Source: Candidatus Marimicrobium litorale
Lineage (GTDB): Bacteria > Pseudomonadota > Gammaproteobacteria > Pseudomonadales > Halieaceae
Reading direction: 5' to 3'
Assembly (NCBI RefSeq): GCF_026262645.1
Contig: NZ_SHNO01000001.1
Span: 2,790,001-2,854,000 of the forward strand
Length of the DNA stretch: 64,000 nucleotides
The translations under genes were made by a program, and so were the position numbers. The notes below the pieces were generated by a model. That model was not told the origin of the DNA and did not search any database. It was given only the letters and a program-made list of their open reading frames with translations. This document shows, one piece after another, positions 9,355 through 18,222 of this stretch (the first letter of the stretch is position 1; every line of letters begins with the position of its first letter).

Positions 9355-10224
9355 ATGGCAAGCACTTCAAAGGCCGATGCGCTTCTTAAACTGATCCGCT
9401 TCGACAAACCGATCGGCACCCTGCTTCTCCTGTGGCCCACTCTGTGGGCACTCTGGCTGGCGGCGAGCGGGGTGCCTGACGCGCGACTCCTCGCGATCTT
9501 TGTTGCGGGCACCTTCCTGACCCGCTCCGCAGGTTGCATCGTCAATGATCTGGCCGACCGCCATCTCGACGGAGGCGTCTCACGCACCCGGGACCGCCCT
9601 CTGGTAATCGGAACTGTCAGTCCCGCTGAGGCCCGCACCCTGTTTGCGGCCCTGATGCTGCTGGCGTTCATTTTGGTCCTGTTCACCAACGCGCTGACCA
9701 TCGGACTGTCTGTTATCGCTTTGCTGCTGGCATCGGCTTACCCCTTCATGAAGCGTTACACCCACCTCCCCCAGATTGTGCTGGGTGCCGCATTTTCCTG
9801 GGGCATACCCATGGCCTTCGCCGCCCAACAAAACGTGCTGCCTGCCAGCTTGTGGCTGATCTACGCGGCGAACCTCCTGTGGACTGTGGGCTATGACACG
9901 GCTTACGCCATGGTAGACAGAGACGATGACCTTACCATCGGGATAAAATCTACCGCCATCCTGTTTGGGCGCTTCGACCGCCTCGCTATCGGGGTATCGC
10001 AATTTGGCTGCCTGATTTTGCTCGGCTTGGCCGGCAAGGCATTCGGCCTGGGAAGCTACTATTATCTTTCTCTTGGCATGGCGGCCACACTCTTTATCTA
10101 CCAGCAGATTCTGATTCGAAAGCGGGAACCGCAAGTCTGCTTTCTCGCGTTCAAAAACAATCATTGGGTGGGACTGATTATTTTCGCGGGTGTGGCCCTT
10201 AACTACGCGCTTACAGGAACCTGA
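9355..10224 (+). CDS. ubiA: UbiA, 4-hydroxybenzoate polyprenyltransferase
   Basis: 289 residues, mostly hydrophobic with about eight or nine membrane segments. Both aspartate-rich motifs of the UbiA superfamily are present: NDLADRHLD in the first loop and [13 protein letters not shown] in the second. These bind Mg2+-prenyl diphosphate so that the polyprenyl tail is attached to 4-hydroxybenzoate in the inner membrane. It directly follows ubiC, and the next gene starts four bases after its stop, suggesting one transcript of three genes. Confidence 0.96.
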   Translation: MASTSKADALLKLIRFDKPIGTLLLLWPTLWALWLAASGVPDARLLAIFVAGTFLTRSAGCIVNDLADRHLDGGVSRTRDRPLVIGTVSPAEARTLFAALMLLAFILVLFTNALTIGLSVIALLLASAYPFMKRYTHLPQIVLGAAFSWGIPMAFAAQQNVLPASLWLIYAANLLWTVGYDTAYAMVDRDDDLTIGIKSTAILFGRFDRLAIGVSQFGCLILLGLAGKAFGLGSYYYLSLGMAATLFIYQQILIRKREPQVCFLAFKNNHWVGLIIFAGVALNYALTGT

Positions 10225-10228
10225 TCTA

Positions 10229-11398
10229 ATGTCCTCGACTCATGATAAAGCACTGACCGGCGAGTTCGTCAGCAGCCTCGCACAGATTGCTGCCGAGGAC
10301 TGGAACAGAATCGCCGGCACAGACTACCCCTTTCTGCGCCACGATTTCCTCTACGGTCTCGAGCTGGCCGCCTGCACCACTGCTGAAACTGGTTGGCAGC
10401 CTTGTCATCTGCTGCTGCGACGCGACGAAGAGCTCCTTGCACTTATGCCGTTGTATCTGAAATCTCACTCCTACGGTGAGTATGTATTTGACTGGTCCTG
10501 GGCGGATGCATGGCGCCAGCGCGGCCTCGCCTACTACCCAAAATTGTTGAGTGCAATTCCCTTCACTCCCGCTACCGGCCCACGCCTTTGCGCCGCACAG
10601 GACGCCGATGCTGAACTGTGCTGGTCAGCCGCCCTGGACGCGGTGCAGCAGCTAGCGAAAGAGCGTGAGATCTCGTCATGGCATTTGTTGTTCCCCGAGG
10701 AGGCGGTCAGTCAGAGACTGCTGGACGCGGGGCTGCACCGGCGAACAGCCACACAGTTTCACTGGTTTAATGAAGGCTTTAACACTTTCGATGATTTCCT
10801 TGGCACCTTTAACAGCCGCAAACGAAAATCCCTGAAGCGGGAGCGCCGGCGGGTGGAGGAACAAGGGCTCAAGCTCGTTACCCTGGAGGGCAGTGAGATT
10901 CGTGAAGAGCACTGGGACCGGTTTTACCACTTCTACCAGACCACGTATGCAAAACGCAGCGGGCACGGAGGTTACCTCAGTCGGGAATTTTTCCTCAACA
11001 CGGCGGCGGGTATGGGATCACAGGTTGTGATGGTAATCGCTTATCTGGATGACCAGGCTGTCGCCGGGGCACTGTACTTTCGCTCGAGCAAGACCCTCTT
11101 CGGTCGCTACTGGGGTTGTGTGCATGAATTTGACGCTCTGCATTTCGAAGCGTGCTATTACCAGGGCATCGAGTATTGTATCGCCAATGGTCTATCGCGC
11201 TTTGATCCCGGCGCGCAGGGCGAGCACAAGATACAGCGGGGATTCAGGCCCATCACCACCTGTTCGAACCATTGGATCGCTGACCCAGAACTTTCTGCTG
11301 CCGTGGGTGATTTCACTCGCCGCGAGGCAGGCCATAACACACAATACAAGCAGTCTGCGGAAGGTTTTCTGCCATTCAAACAGCAGGGTGGAGCCTGA
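10229..11398 (+). CDS. COG3146-type predicted N-acyltransferase (peptidogalycan biosynthesis/DUF482 family)
   Basis: 389 residues from the ATG at 10229; AGGA precedes it and it lies four bases after the ubiA stop. The sequence shows family features: QFHWFNEGFNTFDDFL, the basic SRKRKSLKRERRRV segment, then YLSREFFLN and a C-terminal FDPGAQGEHKIQRGF. The fold is related to GNAT and FemABX acyltransferases, but the substrate is not established and the family name 'peptidogalycan' is historical. Position after ubiC-ubiA may only reflect shared transcription. It converges on yaaA with a 27-base gap. Confidence 0.8.
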   Translation: MSSTHDKALTGEFVSSLAQIAAEDWNRIAGTDYPFLRHDFLYGLELAACTTAETGWQPCHLLLRRDEELLALMPLYLKSHSYGEYVFDWSWADAWRQRGLAYYPKLLSAIPFTPATGPRLCAAQDADAELCWSAALDAVQQLAKEREISSWHLLFPEEAVSQRLLDAGLHRRTATQFHWFNEGFNTFDDFLGTFNSRKRKSLKRERRRVEEQGLKLVTLEGSEIREEHWDRFYHFYQTTYAKRSGHGGYLSREFFLNTAAGMGSQVVMVIAYLDDQAVAGALYFRSSKTLFGRYWGCVHEFDALHFEACYYQGIEYCIANGLSRFDPGAQGEHKIQRGFRPITTCSNHWIADPELSAAVGDFTRREAGHNTQYKQSAEGFLPFKQQGGA

Positions 11399-11425
11399 AG
11401 CACTCTGGTTTACTGCACGCGGACC

Positions 11426-12208
11426 TCAGGAAATGGGCGGCTCGTCCCGGGTGAATACCCAATTGCGGGCGGTCGATTCGGCTTTATTGAAGCGATAGCC
11501 GTCCCGCTTGAATTTCTTGAGGCCCTCCGCCTCATTCAATTCTTTGTCGATGATGAAGCGTGCCATCTGGCCACGGGCTTTCTTGGCAAAAAAGCTGATC
11601 ACCTTGTATTTACCTCCGCGCAAATCCTTGAATACCGGCGTGATAATATCTGCATCCAGATCACCCGCCTGTACAGAGCGAAAATACTCATTGGAAGCGA
11701 GGTTCACCAGCATCTTGCTGCCCGACTTTTTTAGCCCTTTCTGCAGTGTCCGGGTAATTTCCCCGCCCCAGAATTCATACAAATTTTTCCCCCCGCGGTT
11801 TGCAAAAGTGAGCCCCATCTCCAGCCGGTAGGGCTGCATCAGGTCGAGAGGTCGCAACACACCGTACAAACCGGAAAGAATGGCGAGGTGATGCTGTGCA
11901 AAGTCGAGCTGCTCTTTGTCCAGCGTGCCTGCTTCCAGCCCAAGATACACATCACCCTTGAATGCCAGCAGGGCTTGCTTCGCATTCTGCAGCGTAAACG
12001 GCGTTGTAAAGTTCATAAACCGCTGGTAATTAAGATCGGCTATCTTTTCACTGACGCCCATTAGCCCTTGAATCTCAGTGGGAGCAAGGCCACGCGCATC
12101 CTCGACCAGTTGCTCCGCAAACTTTATAAGCTGCGGCTGCGTTTTCTTGCGCGTGCCTGCGGGGGTGTCGAAGTCCAGCGTCTTGGCCGGGGAGATGACG
12201 GTTAGCAT
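11426..12208 (-). CDS. yaaA: YaaA family peroxide-stress protein
   Basis: 260 residues beginning MLTVISPAKTLDF, with LSGLYGVLRPLDLMQPYRLEMG in the middle and NLASNEYFRSV later, all diagnostic of YaaA (formerly DUF328). In E. coli yaaA is induced by OxyR and lowers free iron during H2O2 stress, limiting Fenton damage. Here oxyR lies about 9 kb away, so the same regulation is plausible but no OxyR site was demonstrated. Convergent with the COG3146 gene and divergent from the TRAP permease genes. Confidence 0.94.
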   Translation of the reverse strand: MLTVISPAKTLDFDTPAGTRKKTQPQLIKFAEQLVEDARGLAPTEIQGLMGVSEKIADLNYQRFMNFTTPFTLQNAKQALLAFKGDVYLGLEAGTLDKEQLDFAQHHLAILSGLYGVLRPLDLMQPYRLEMGLTFANRGGKNLYEFWGGEITRTLQKGLKKSGSKMLVNLASNEYFRSVQAGDLDADIITPVFKDLRGGKYKVISFFAKKARGQMARFIIDKELNEAEGLKKFKRDGYRFNKAESTARNWVFTRDEPPIS

Positions 12209-12308
12209 TTCTATAGTTCCTGACTGTGCTCTCGGGGAGAACGTGTTTTCAACAAAGGTAATGGCCTATACTACTCTACCTGTCGAATAATCAAAAAGAT
12301 CCAGCGCT

Positions 12309-12824
12309 ATGACTTTTGTGCACGCCGTAGTGCATATTGTAGACCGATTCACAGACCGTTGCGGTCGCGTGCTTGCGTGGCTATCGCTGGCAATGGCACT
12401 GACGGTCGGATTGATTGTGGTGCTGCGTTATGGGTTCAGTATTGGATCCATTCCCCTGCAAGAGTCTGTTATTTATCTCCATGCCAGTCTGTTTCTGCTG
12501 GGCGCGAGCTACGCACTGAAGAACGGCGCTCATGTCCGTGTTGATATTTTCTACCGCCGATTCAGCCGTCGAGGCCAGGCGTGGATTGACAGCCTCGGAG
12601 GCATTATTTTCCTGCTGCCGCTCTGCACATTCATCTTTCTGAGCAGCTGGGACTATGTTTTTGAATCCTGGTCGATGTTCGAGTCCTCGCCAGAGCCCGG
12701 AGGGATTCCCGCGGTCTACCTCTTGAAATCGCTGATCCCCCTTGCTGCGGCCAATCTGGCCCTGCAGGGGGTCGCCGAAATTCTGCGCAACGCACTGGTT
12801 CTCGCAGGGAGTAGCGCGCGCTGA
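12309..12824 (+). CDS. TRAP transporter small permease (DctQ type)
   Basis: 171 residues with four hydrophobic segments, the usual architecture of DctQ subunits, and the conserved region LGASYALKNGAHVRVDIFY. It forms the membrane complex with the large permease encoded next; the stop and next ATG share one base (TGATG), showing tight translational coupling. TRAP systems use a Na+ or H+ gradient plus a periplasmic binding protein to import organic acids. The likely partner binding protein is encoded 1.8 kb downstream on the opposite strand. Confidence 0.92.
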   Translation: MTFVHAVVHIVDRFTDRCGRVLAWLSLAMALTVGLIVVLRYGFSIGSIPLQESVIYLHASLFLLGASYALKNGAHVRVDIFYRRFSRRGQAWIDSLGGIIFLLPLCTFIFLSSWDYVFESWSMFESSPEPGGIPAVYLLKSLIPLAAANLALQGVAEILRNALVLAGSSAR

Positions 12825-14182
12825 TGGAATTCATTTCCCTTTACCTGTTTCTCGCAGTCTGTCTCCTGCTGATGCTGGGGTTCCCAGTCGCTTTCACCCT
12901 GGCGGGAACGGCCTTAGCCTTCGCCACTGTGGGCACACTCACAGGTGTTTTCGACACCCGCTTTCTGGCCGCATTGCCTGGTCGCATTTTTGGCACCATG
13001 AACAACACGACCCTGATCGCCGTGCCCTTGTTCATTCTCATGGGCACGATTCTCGAGCGTTCGCGGGTCGCAGAAGAGTTGTTACACAGCATGAGCCGGT
13101 TATTTCGCGGGGTTCGCGGCGGGCTGGGTATTTCTGTGGTTGTCGTCGGTATGTTTCTTGCCGCCAGCACCGGTATTGTCGGAGCGACCGTTGTCACAAT
13201 GGGGCTGTTGTCCCTGCCGAGCATGCTAAAGGCGGGTTACAAGCCCTCGGTTGCAACGGGCACTATCTGCGCGACGGGCACGCTGGGACAGATTATCCCA
13301 CCCTCCATTGCCCTGGTATTGCTGGGGGACGTCCTTTCCAACGCCTACCAGCAAGCCCAATTGAATATGAATATATTTAATCCCAAGACGGTGTCCGTGG
13401 GCGACCTGTTTGTTGGCGCGTTAATTCCCGGGCTGTTGCTGGTTGGGCTATACATCCTCTACTTACTGCTGCAGGCGCGGTTCGACCCGGACGCCACACC
13501 AGCCAATGACCTGGAGCCCATTTCCCTTGAGGAGGTCGCTCGAGGGCTACTGCCACCCCTGTTACTCATAATGGTTGTTCTTGGTTCGATTCTCGCCGGG
13601 GCCGCTACTCCAACCGAGGCTTCGGGTATCGGCGCCATAGGCGCACTAATGCTGGCTATGGCCAAGGGACAGATGGATCTCCCGAGGCTTACAGGTGCGC
13701 TGCAGAATACTCTGGAGGTCACCTGCATGGTGTTCATGATTCTAATCGGCGCCGCAGTTTTCTCGCTGGTTTTCAGGGGCTTTGGCGGGGAAGAGCTGAT
13801 TCATCAGTTCTTCGAGCAACTCCCGGGGGGCGCGGTGAGTGCGACCTTGGTGGTCATGCTGGTCATTTTCCTGCTTGGTTTTATTCTGGATTTCATTGAA
13901 ATTACGTTCGTTGTGGTCCCCATTGTGGGCCCGATACTGCTTGCCATGGGTCTGGACCCCGTCTGGCTGGGCATCATGATTGCCCTCAACCTTCAGACCT
14001 CATTCCTCACGCCACCCTTCGGTTTTGCGCTATTCTACTTGCGCGGAGTTGCACCGGAATCTGTGCCAACCGGCGCTATCTACCGGGGCGTAGTTCCCTT
14101 TATACTTCTCCAGCTCCTATTGATAGGCGCACTCTGGTACTGGCCAGCTATGGCGACATGGCTACCTTCCGTACTCAAATAA
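12824..14182 (+). CDS. TRAP transporter large permease (DctM type)
   Basis: 452 residues, almost entirely hydrophobic, with about 11-12 membrane segments. Features seen are the N-terminal LMLGFPVAFTLAG, the central GTLGQIIPPSIALVLLG, TPTEASGIGAIGAL and the C-terminal NLQTSFLTPPFGFALFYLRG, all conserved in DctM proteins, the transporting subunit. Starts within the stop of the small-permease gene. The C-terminal similarity is to the mannitol/chloroaromatic or 2-oxo-acid (TakM-like) branch rather than the C4-dicarboxylate DctM branch, judged by eye only. Confidence 0.93.
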   Translation: MEFISLYLFLAVCLLLMLGFPVAFTLAGTALAFATVGTLTGVFDTRFLAALPGRIFGTMNNTTLIAVPLFILMGTILERSRVAEELLHSMSRLFRGVRGGLGISVVVVGMFLAASTGIVGATVVTMGLLSLPSMLKAGYKPSVATGTICATGTLGQIIPPSIALVLLGDVLSNAYQQAQLNMNIFNPKTVSVGDLFVGALIPGLLLVGLYILYLLLQARFDPDATPANDLEPISLEEVARGLLPPLLLIMVVLGSILAGAATPTEASGIGAIGALMLAMAKGQMDLPRLTGALQNTLEVTCMVFMILIGAAVFSLVFRGFGGEELIHQFFEQLPGGAVSATLVVMLVIFLLGFILDFIEITFVVVPIVGPILLAMGLDPVWLGIMIALNLQTSFLTPPFGFALFYLRGVAPESVPTGAIYRGVVPFILLQLLLIGALWYWPAMATWLPSVLK

Positions 14183-14220
14183 AAAGACAGCCGGCGATTG
14201 GCCGGTAGCAGGCGATCCAG

Positions 14221-14613
14221 ATGAACGATATTGACACGACACCCGGGCCCGGGGGCACACTCGCGCTGCAAACAGTTGCCATGCCGAAGGATACGAATGC
14301 CAGTGGCGATATTTTCGGCGGCTGGCTCCTGTCACAGATGGACATCGCAGGGCTGATTACCGCGATGAAGGTAGCCGATGGCCGCGCCTCCACCGTCGCA
14401 ATCAACGGTATGGCCTTCCTGACACCAGTGCATGTAGGTGCTGTTGTGTCGTGCTACTGTGAAGTGCTTGAAGTCGGCCGCAGCTCAATCCGTATTCTGG
14501 TAGAGGTCTGGATCAATTCACAGCACAGTGGTGATCCCCTGAAGGTTACCGAGGGCGAGTTTGTGTTTGTCGCTATCGATCAGAACGGGCGAACACGCGC
14601 CATTCAGCAGTAA
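14221..14613 (+). CDS. Acyl-CoA thioesterase, YciA-like hot-dog fold
   Basis: 130 residues. The motif KDTNASGDIFGGWLLSQMD is the catalytic helix region of the YciA/BACH hot-dog acyl-CoA thioesterases, with the conserved Asn and Asp. These cytosolic hexamers hydrolyse many acyl-CoAs. It lies 38 bases after the large TRAP permease gene on the same strand, so it may share that transcript, perhaps acting on CoA esters of the imported acid (inference). The following gene is convergent with a 21-base gap. Confidence 0.88.
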   Translation: MNDIDTTPGPGGTLALQTVAMPKDTNASGDIFGGWLLSQMDIAGLITAMKVADGRASTVAINGMAFLTPVHVGAVVSCYCEVLEVGRSSIRILVEVWINSQHSGDPLKVTEGEFVFVAIDQNGRTRAIQQ

Positions 14614-14634
14614 CCGCGTGCGGGCCGATAGACG

Positions 14635-15804
14635 CTAATAGTCCTGGTCGCCAAGCACTCGATCGCGGGTGTTAATATACGCTTGTTCCGAAATATGATG
14701 GTAGTTGCGTACGCCGTTGTAGAAGTCGCTATACGAGTCATACACCTTCGCCGCCATAGGATCCGTGGCGACCAATTTGTCCATTACCTGTTGGGTGCCC
14801 TGCCAGAGCGCCAATAGCACATCATCAGGAAGCCTGCGCAGTTGCACGCCGTGCTCCTCGATCAGGCTTTTCAAAGCATTGTTATTGCGCGCGGTGTATT
14901 CATCCAGCATGTCCTGGTTTACGGCCCGAGCTGCGTACTTGACGATTGCCTGCAAATCCTGCGGCAGGGCACTCAGGGACTTTTGATTCACGATGAACTC
15001 CAGCATTGCCCCGGGTTCATGCCAGCCAGGGTAGTAGTAGTACTTGGCAACCTCCTGAAAACCGAATGCCAGATCGTTGTAAGGCCCAACCCACTCAAGA
15101 GCATCAATAACCCCGGTTTGCATTGACGTGTACAGCTCGCCGCCTGCAATTCGCACAGCGGTGCCTCCTGCAGCGGCGAACACCTCGCCGGCCATCCCGG
15201 GAATTCGCATGTTCAGACCCTTAAGGTCATCGATAGATTCAATTTCGCGGTTGTACCACCCCGCCATCTGCACGCCTGTACTGCCGCCCGCGAAAGGCAC
15301 GAGGTTATAGGGCGCATAGGTCTCTCGCCACAGCTCGATGCCGCCGCCATAGTGCAGCCAACCGTTCATCTCCTGAGCGGTCATGCCAAAAGGTACCGCG
15401 GTAAAAAACACAGAGGCGGGGACTTTACCTTTCCAGTAATAGGCGGCGCCATGCCCGGCATCGACTACACCGAGAGAAACGGCATCAAAGACTTCCAGCG
15501 CAGGCACAATTTCTCCGGCGCCATAAACACGTATCTTCAGGCGCCCACCGCTCATCTCGTTAACATAGCGAGCAAAGTTCTCAGGCGCAGAGCCCAAGCC
15601 CGGGAAATGTTTGGGCCAGGTAGTGATGAGCTTCCACTCAAATTGCCGGCCGTTTGTCGCCCCAGCGGAATCCGCGGTAAGTTCTGCGTCGCGAACACTG
15701 ATCGATCTATCCCGCGCCCAGAGACCAAGCGTCATTACCAGCGCGGCAACCAGGATCAGGATGATCAGAGGTGTGTAGCGCTTTTCAGTGGATGCGGTGC
15801 TCAT
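14635..15804 (-). CDS. TRAP transporter substrate-binding protein (DctP superfamily, TakP/mannitol-chloroaromatic type)
   Basis: 389 residues. After 10 polar residues there is a single hydrophobic segment (about residues 11-28) and then a polar linker, so the protein may be exported and cleaved or held by an uncleaved anchor; no lipobox cysteine is present. The mature part begins FEWKLITTWPKHFPGLG and contains MRIPGMAGEVFAAAGGTAVRI and DALEWVGPYNDLAFGF, typical of the TakP-like group binding 2-oxo acids or related carboxylates. It is the only such protein in the window and probably serves the two permease subunits, although transcribed on the opposite strand. Confidence 0.88.
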   Translation of the reverse strand: MSTASTEKRYTPLIILILVAALVMTLGLWARDRSISVRDAELTADSAGATNGRQFEWKLITTWPKHFPGLGSAPENFARYVNEMSGGRLKIRVYGAGEIVPALEVFDAVSLGVVDAGHGAAYYWKGKVPASVFFTAVPFGMTAQEMNGWLHYGGGIELWRETYAPYNLVPFAGGSTGVQMAGWYNREIESIDDLKGLNMRIPGMAGEVFAAAGGTAVRIAGGELYTSMQTGVIDALEWVGPYNDLAFGFQEVAKYYYYPGWHEPGAMLEFIVNQKSLSALPQDLQAIVKYAARAVNQDMLDEYTARNNNALKSLIEEHGVQLRRLPDDVLLALWQGTQQVMDKLVATDPMAAKVYDSYSDFYNGVRNYHHISEQAYINTRDRVLGDQDY

Positions 15805-15860
15805 GGTAGGTTGTCCTGATCAGGGCTCGCAAAAACAGCGGTGCGAAAAAGCGTTATTTA

Positions 15861-18011
15861 TTATAGCAATTGCAGGTTGGCATATTGCAGCACCAGCCAT
15901 TTGCCTCCCTCGGTATCGAAATTCACTTCTACTCTGGCACTGCCACCGCGCCCTTCAAAGTTTAACACGACCCCCTCTCCAAACACTTGGTGGTACACGC
16001 GCTGACCCAGCGATAAATCGGTCTCAGGCACCTGAATCGCGCTCATACTGCTAGCGGGCACGGCCACCGTCCCCTGAATACGAACCTCCTGTAATAACTC
16101 GGGGGGGATTTCACGCACAAACCGGGACGGCGTGTTAAAAGAATCGCTACCGTGTAATCGTCGACACTCAGCATAAGTCATTACCAGCTTCTCCATAGCG
16201 CGGGTAATCCCTACGTAACACAGCCGGCGCTCCTCTTCCAATCGCCCCGGTTCTTCCAGTGACATTTGATGCGGAAACAGATTCTCCTCCATGCCCGCCA
16301 AAAAAACGAGGGGAAACTCCAGGCCCTTCGCAGAGTGCAACGTCATGAGCTGCACGCTGTCTTCATGCTCCCCTGCCTGCGCTTCTCCCGCATCCAGCGC
16401 TGCGCGATCAAGAAACTGTTGCAATGGCGTCAACGCCTCGTCTTCGGGACTAAACTGTCTGGCAGCGCTTATCAGTTCTTGCAGGTTTTCTACCCGCGCC
16501 TGGCCTTTTTCGCCTTTTTCCTTCCCGTGATAATCGATCAGACTGGAGGCATCTATCGCCAGTTCAACCGCCTCTTCCAGAGTGAGTGCCTCAATCCCAG
16601 AATCCATTTCGTCGATTAGCGTTGTAAATCCTTCCAGCGCGCCCAGCGCCCTGGCCGGCAGCGGCTTTTCATCCAGCACTGCTCGAATTGCTTGCCACAG
16701 AGGAATGCCCCGGGTACGCGCGCAATCGCGCACTACGTCAAGCGTTTTGCTGCCGATGCCACGGGGCGGCGTATTGATCACGCGTTCTAACGCCGCATCA
16801 TCGCCGCGATTAAGAAGTAACCGCAGGTAGGCCAGCGCGTTACGAATTTCCAGGCGCTCATAAAAACGCTGGCCACCGTATATCCGATAGGGAATATCGG
16901 CCTGAATAAGTGCTTCTTCTAACACTCTGGATTGCGCATTAGAGCGATAGAGAATTGCCGCCGAGGCACGTGTGTTGCCCTCGTTCAGCCACTGCGCCGC
17001 CTGCTCCACAATGTACCGCGCCTCGTCGTGTTCATTGTAAGCCGCATAGAGGCTGACCGGATCACCTGACTCTCCGGCGGTCCACAGTTCCTTACCCAGC
17101 CGCCCGAAATTGTGGGCGATTACACCGTTGGCGGCTTGCAGAATCGTTTGGGTCGAGCGGTAATTCTGCTCCAGTCGAATGGTCCGCGTGCCCTCGAAGT
17201 CTTCATTGAAGCACTGGATATTTTCAATTTTTGCACCGCGCCAGCCATAGATAGACTGATCGTCGTCGCCCACTGCCGCAACAGGTATGTCTTTTCCGGC
17301 CAACACCCGCAACCACGCATATTGAATAGTGTTTGTATCCTGAAATTCATCGACAAGAATTTGTTTAAACCGCTGTTGGTAATGACGCAGTATTTCAGGA
17401 TTTTTTAGCCAAAGCTCGTGCGCACGCAACAGTAGTTCGGCAAAATCTACGAGCCCTGCCCGGTCACAGGCTTCCTCATAATTACGATAAACCTCCTTCA
17501 TTGTTCGAGCAAAAAGATCACCCGGCGGAGTATCCACATGGGTGCTCCGCAGGCCCTCATCCTTGGCGCTATTGATGTACCACATGGCTTGCTTAGGAGG
17601 CCATCGAGAATCATCAAGCTCCATCTCACGGCACACCCGCTTGACCAGGCGCAGTTGATCGTCACTATCCAGTATCTGGAAATTCTGCGGGAGTCCTGCA
17701 TCGCGCCAGTGCGCCTTAAGCAAACGATGCGCCAGCCCGTGAAAGGTGCCGACCCACATACCCTGAGCCGGAATTTGCAGCATATCCTCTATGCGGTTAC
17801 GCATTTCCCGGGCTGCCTTATTGGTAAATGTCACCGCCAGGATCGACCAGGGTGAATAATTCTCTGCCCGAATCAGCCACGCTATCCGGTGCACCAACAC
17901 CCGGGTCTTGCCGCTGCCCGCGCCAGCCAGTACCAACAGGTTCGGGTCTTCCGCGGTAACAGCGTCTCGCTGGGCCTCGTTGAGAGGCGATAGAATATCG
18001 GATACATCCAT
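15861..18011 (-). CDS. uvrD: UvrD, DNA helicase II
   Basis: 716 residues, close to E. coli UvrD (720). Motifs in order: Walker A LAGAGSGKT near residue 30, DEFQDTN, GDDDQSIYGWRGA, QNYRST, LMTLHSAKGLEF and a C-terminal Tudor-like segment VYHQVFGEGVVLNFEG. It is a superfamily 1A 3'-to-5' helicase acting in nucleotide excision and mismatch repair and in removing proteins or RNA polymerase from DNA. The start has no strong ribosome-binding site but the N-terminus MDVSDILSPLNEAQRDAV is family-typical. No LexA-type site was found in the 211-base upstream gap. Confidence 0.96.
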   Translation of the reverse strand: MDVSDILSPLNEAQRDAVTAEDPNLLVLAGAGSGKTRVLVHRIAWLIRAENYSPWSILAVTFTNKAAREMRNRIEDMLQIPAQGMWVGTFHGLAHRLLKAHWRDAGLPQNFQILDSDDQLRLVKRVCREMELDDSRWPPKQAMWYINSAKDEGLRSTHVDTPPGDLFARTMKEVYRNYEEACDRAGLVDFAELLLRAHELWLKNPEILRHYQQRFKQILVDEFQDTNTIQYAWLRVLAGKDIPVAAVGDDDQSIYGWRGAKIENIQCFNEDFEGTRTIRLEQNYRSTQTILQAANGVIAHNFGRLGKELWTAGESGDPVSLYAAYNEHDEARYIVEQAAQWLNEGNTRASAAILYRSNAQSRVLEEALIQADIPYRIYGGQRFYERLEIRNALAYLRLLLNRGDDAALERVINTPPRGIGSKTLDVVRDCARTRGIPLWQAIRAVLDEKPLPARALGALEGFTTLIDEMDSGIEALTLEEAVELAIDASSLIDYHGKEKGEKGQARVENLQELISAARQFSPEDEALTPLQQFLDRAALDAGEAQAGEHEDSVQLMTLHSAKGLEFPLVFLAGMEENLFPHQMSLEEPGRLEEERRLCYVGITRAMEKLVMTYAECRRLHGSDSFNTPSRFVREIPPELLQEVRIQGTVAVPASSMSAIQVPETDLSLGQRVYHQVFGEGVVLNFEGRGGSARVEVNFDTEGGKWLVLQYANLQLL

Positions 18012-18222
18012 TGCGTTATTCTAACGAAAATCGGCCCTGTGAACGTACTCTTTATCACGCGCTATGATCGCTTTCTTATCGGTCGGGCATACTCCTGTTT
18101 GACGCTCACGCACCAGACAGACTTGCCGTAATAATACCTCCTCAGCGACTTCACCAACGCAATTCCCCGGGGCGTCTGCTATGCTCGTCGAAAGCCGTCG
18201 AAACATGCAGGTAGCTTGAGCC

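Noticed and set aside
18012-18222. SOS (LexA) box for uvrD
   Set aside because: CTGT and ACAG words are present in the upstream gap but not with the required spacing of a LexA site.
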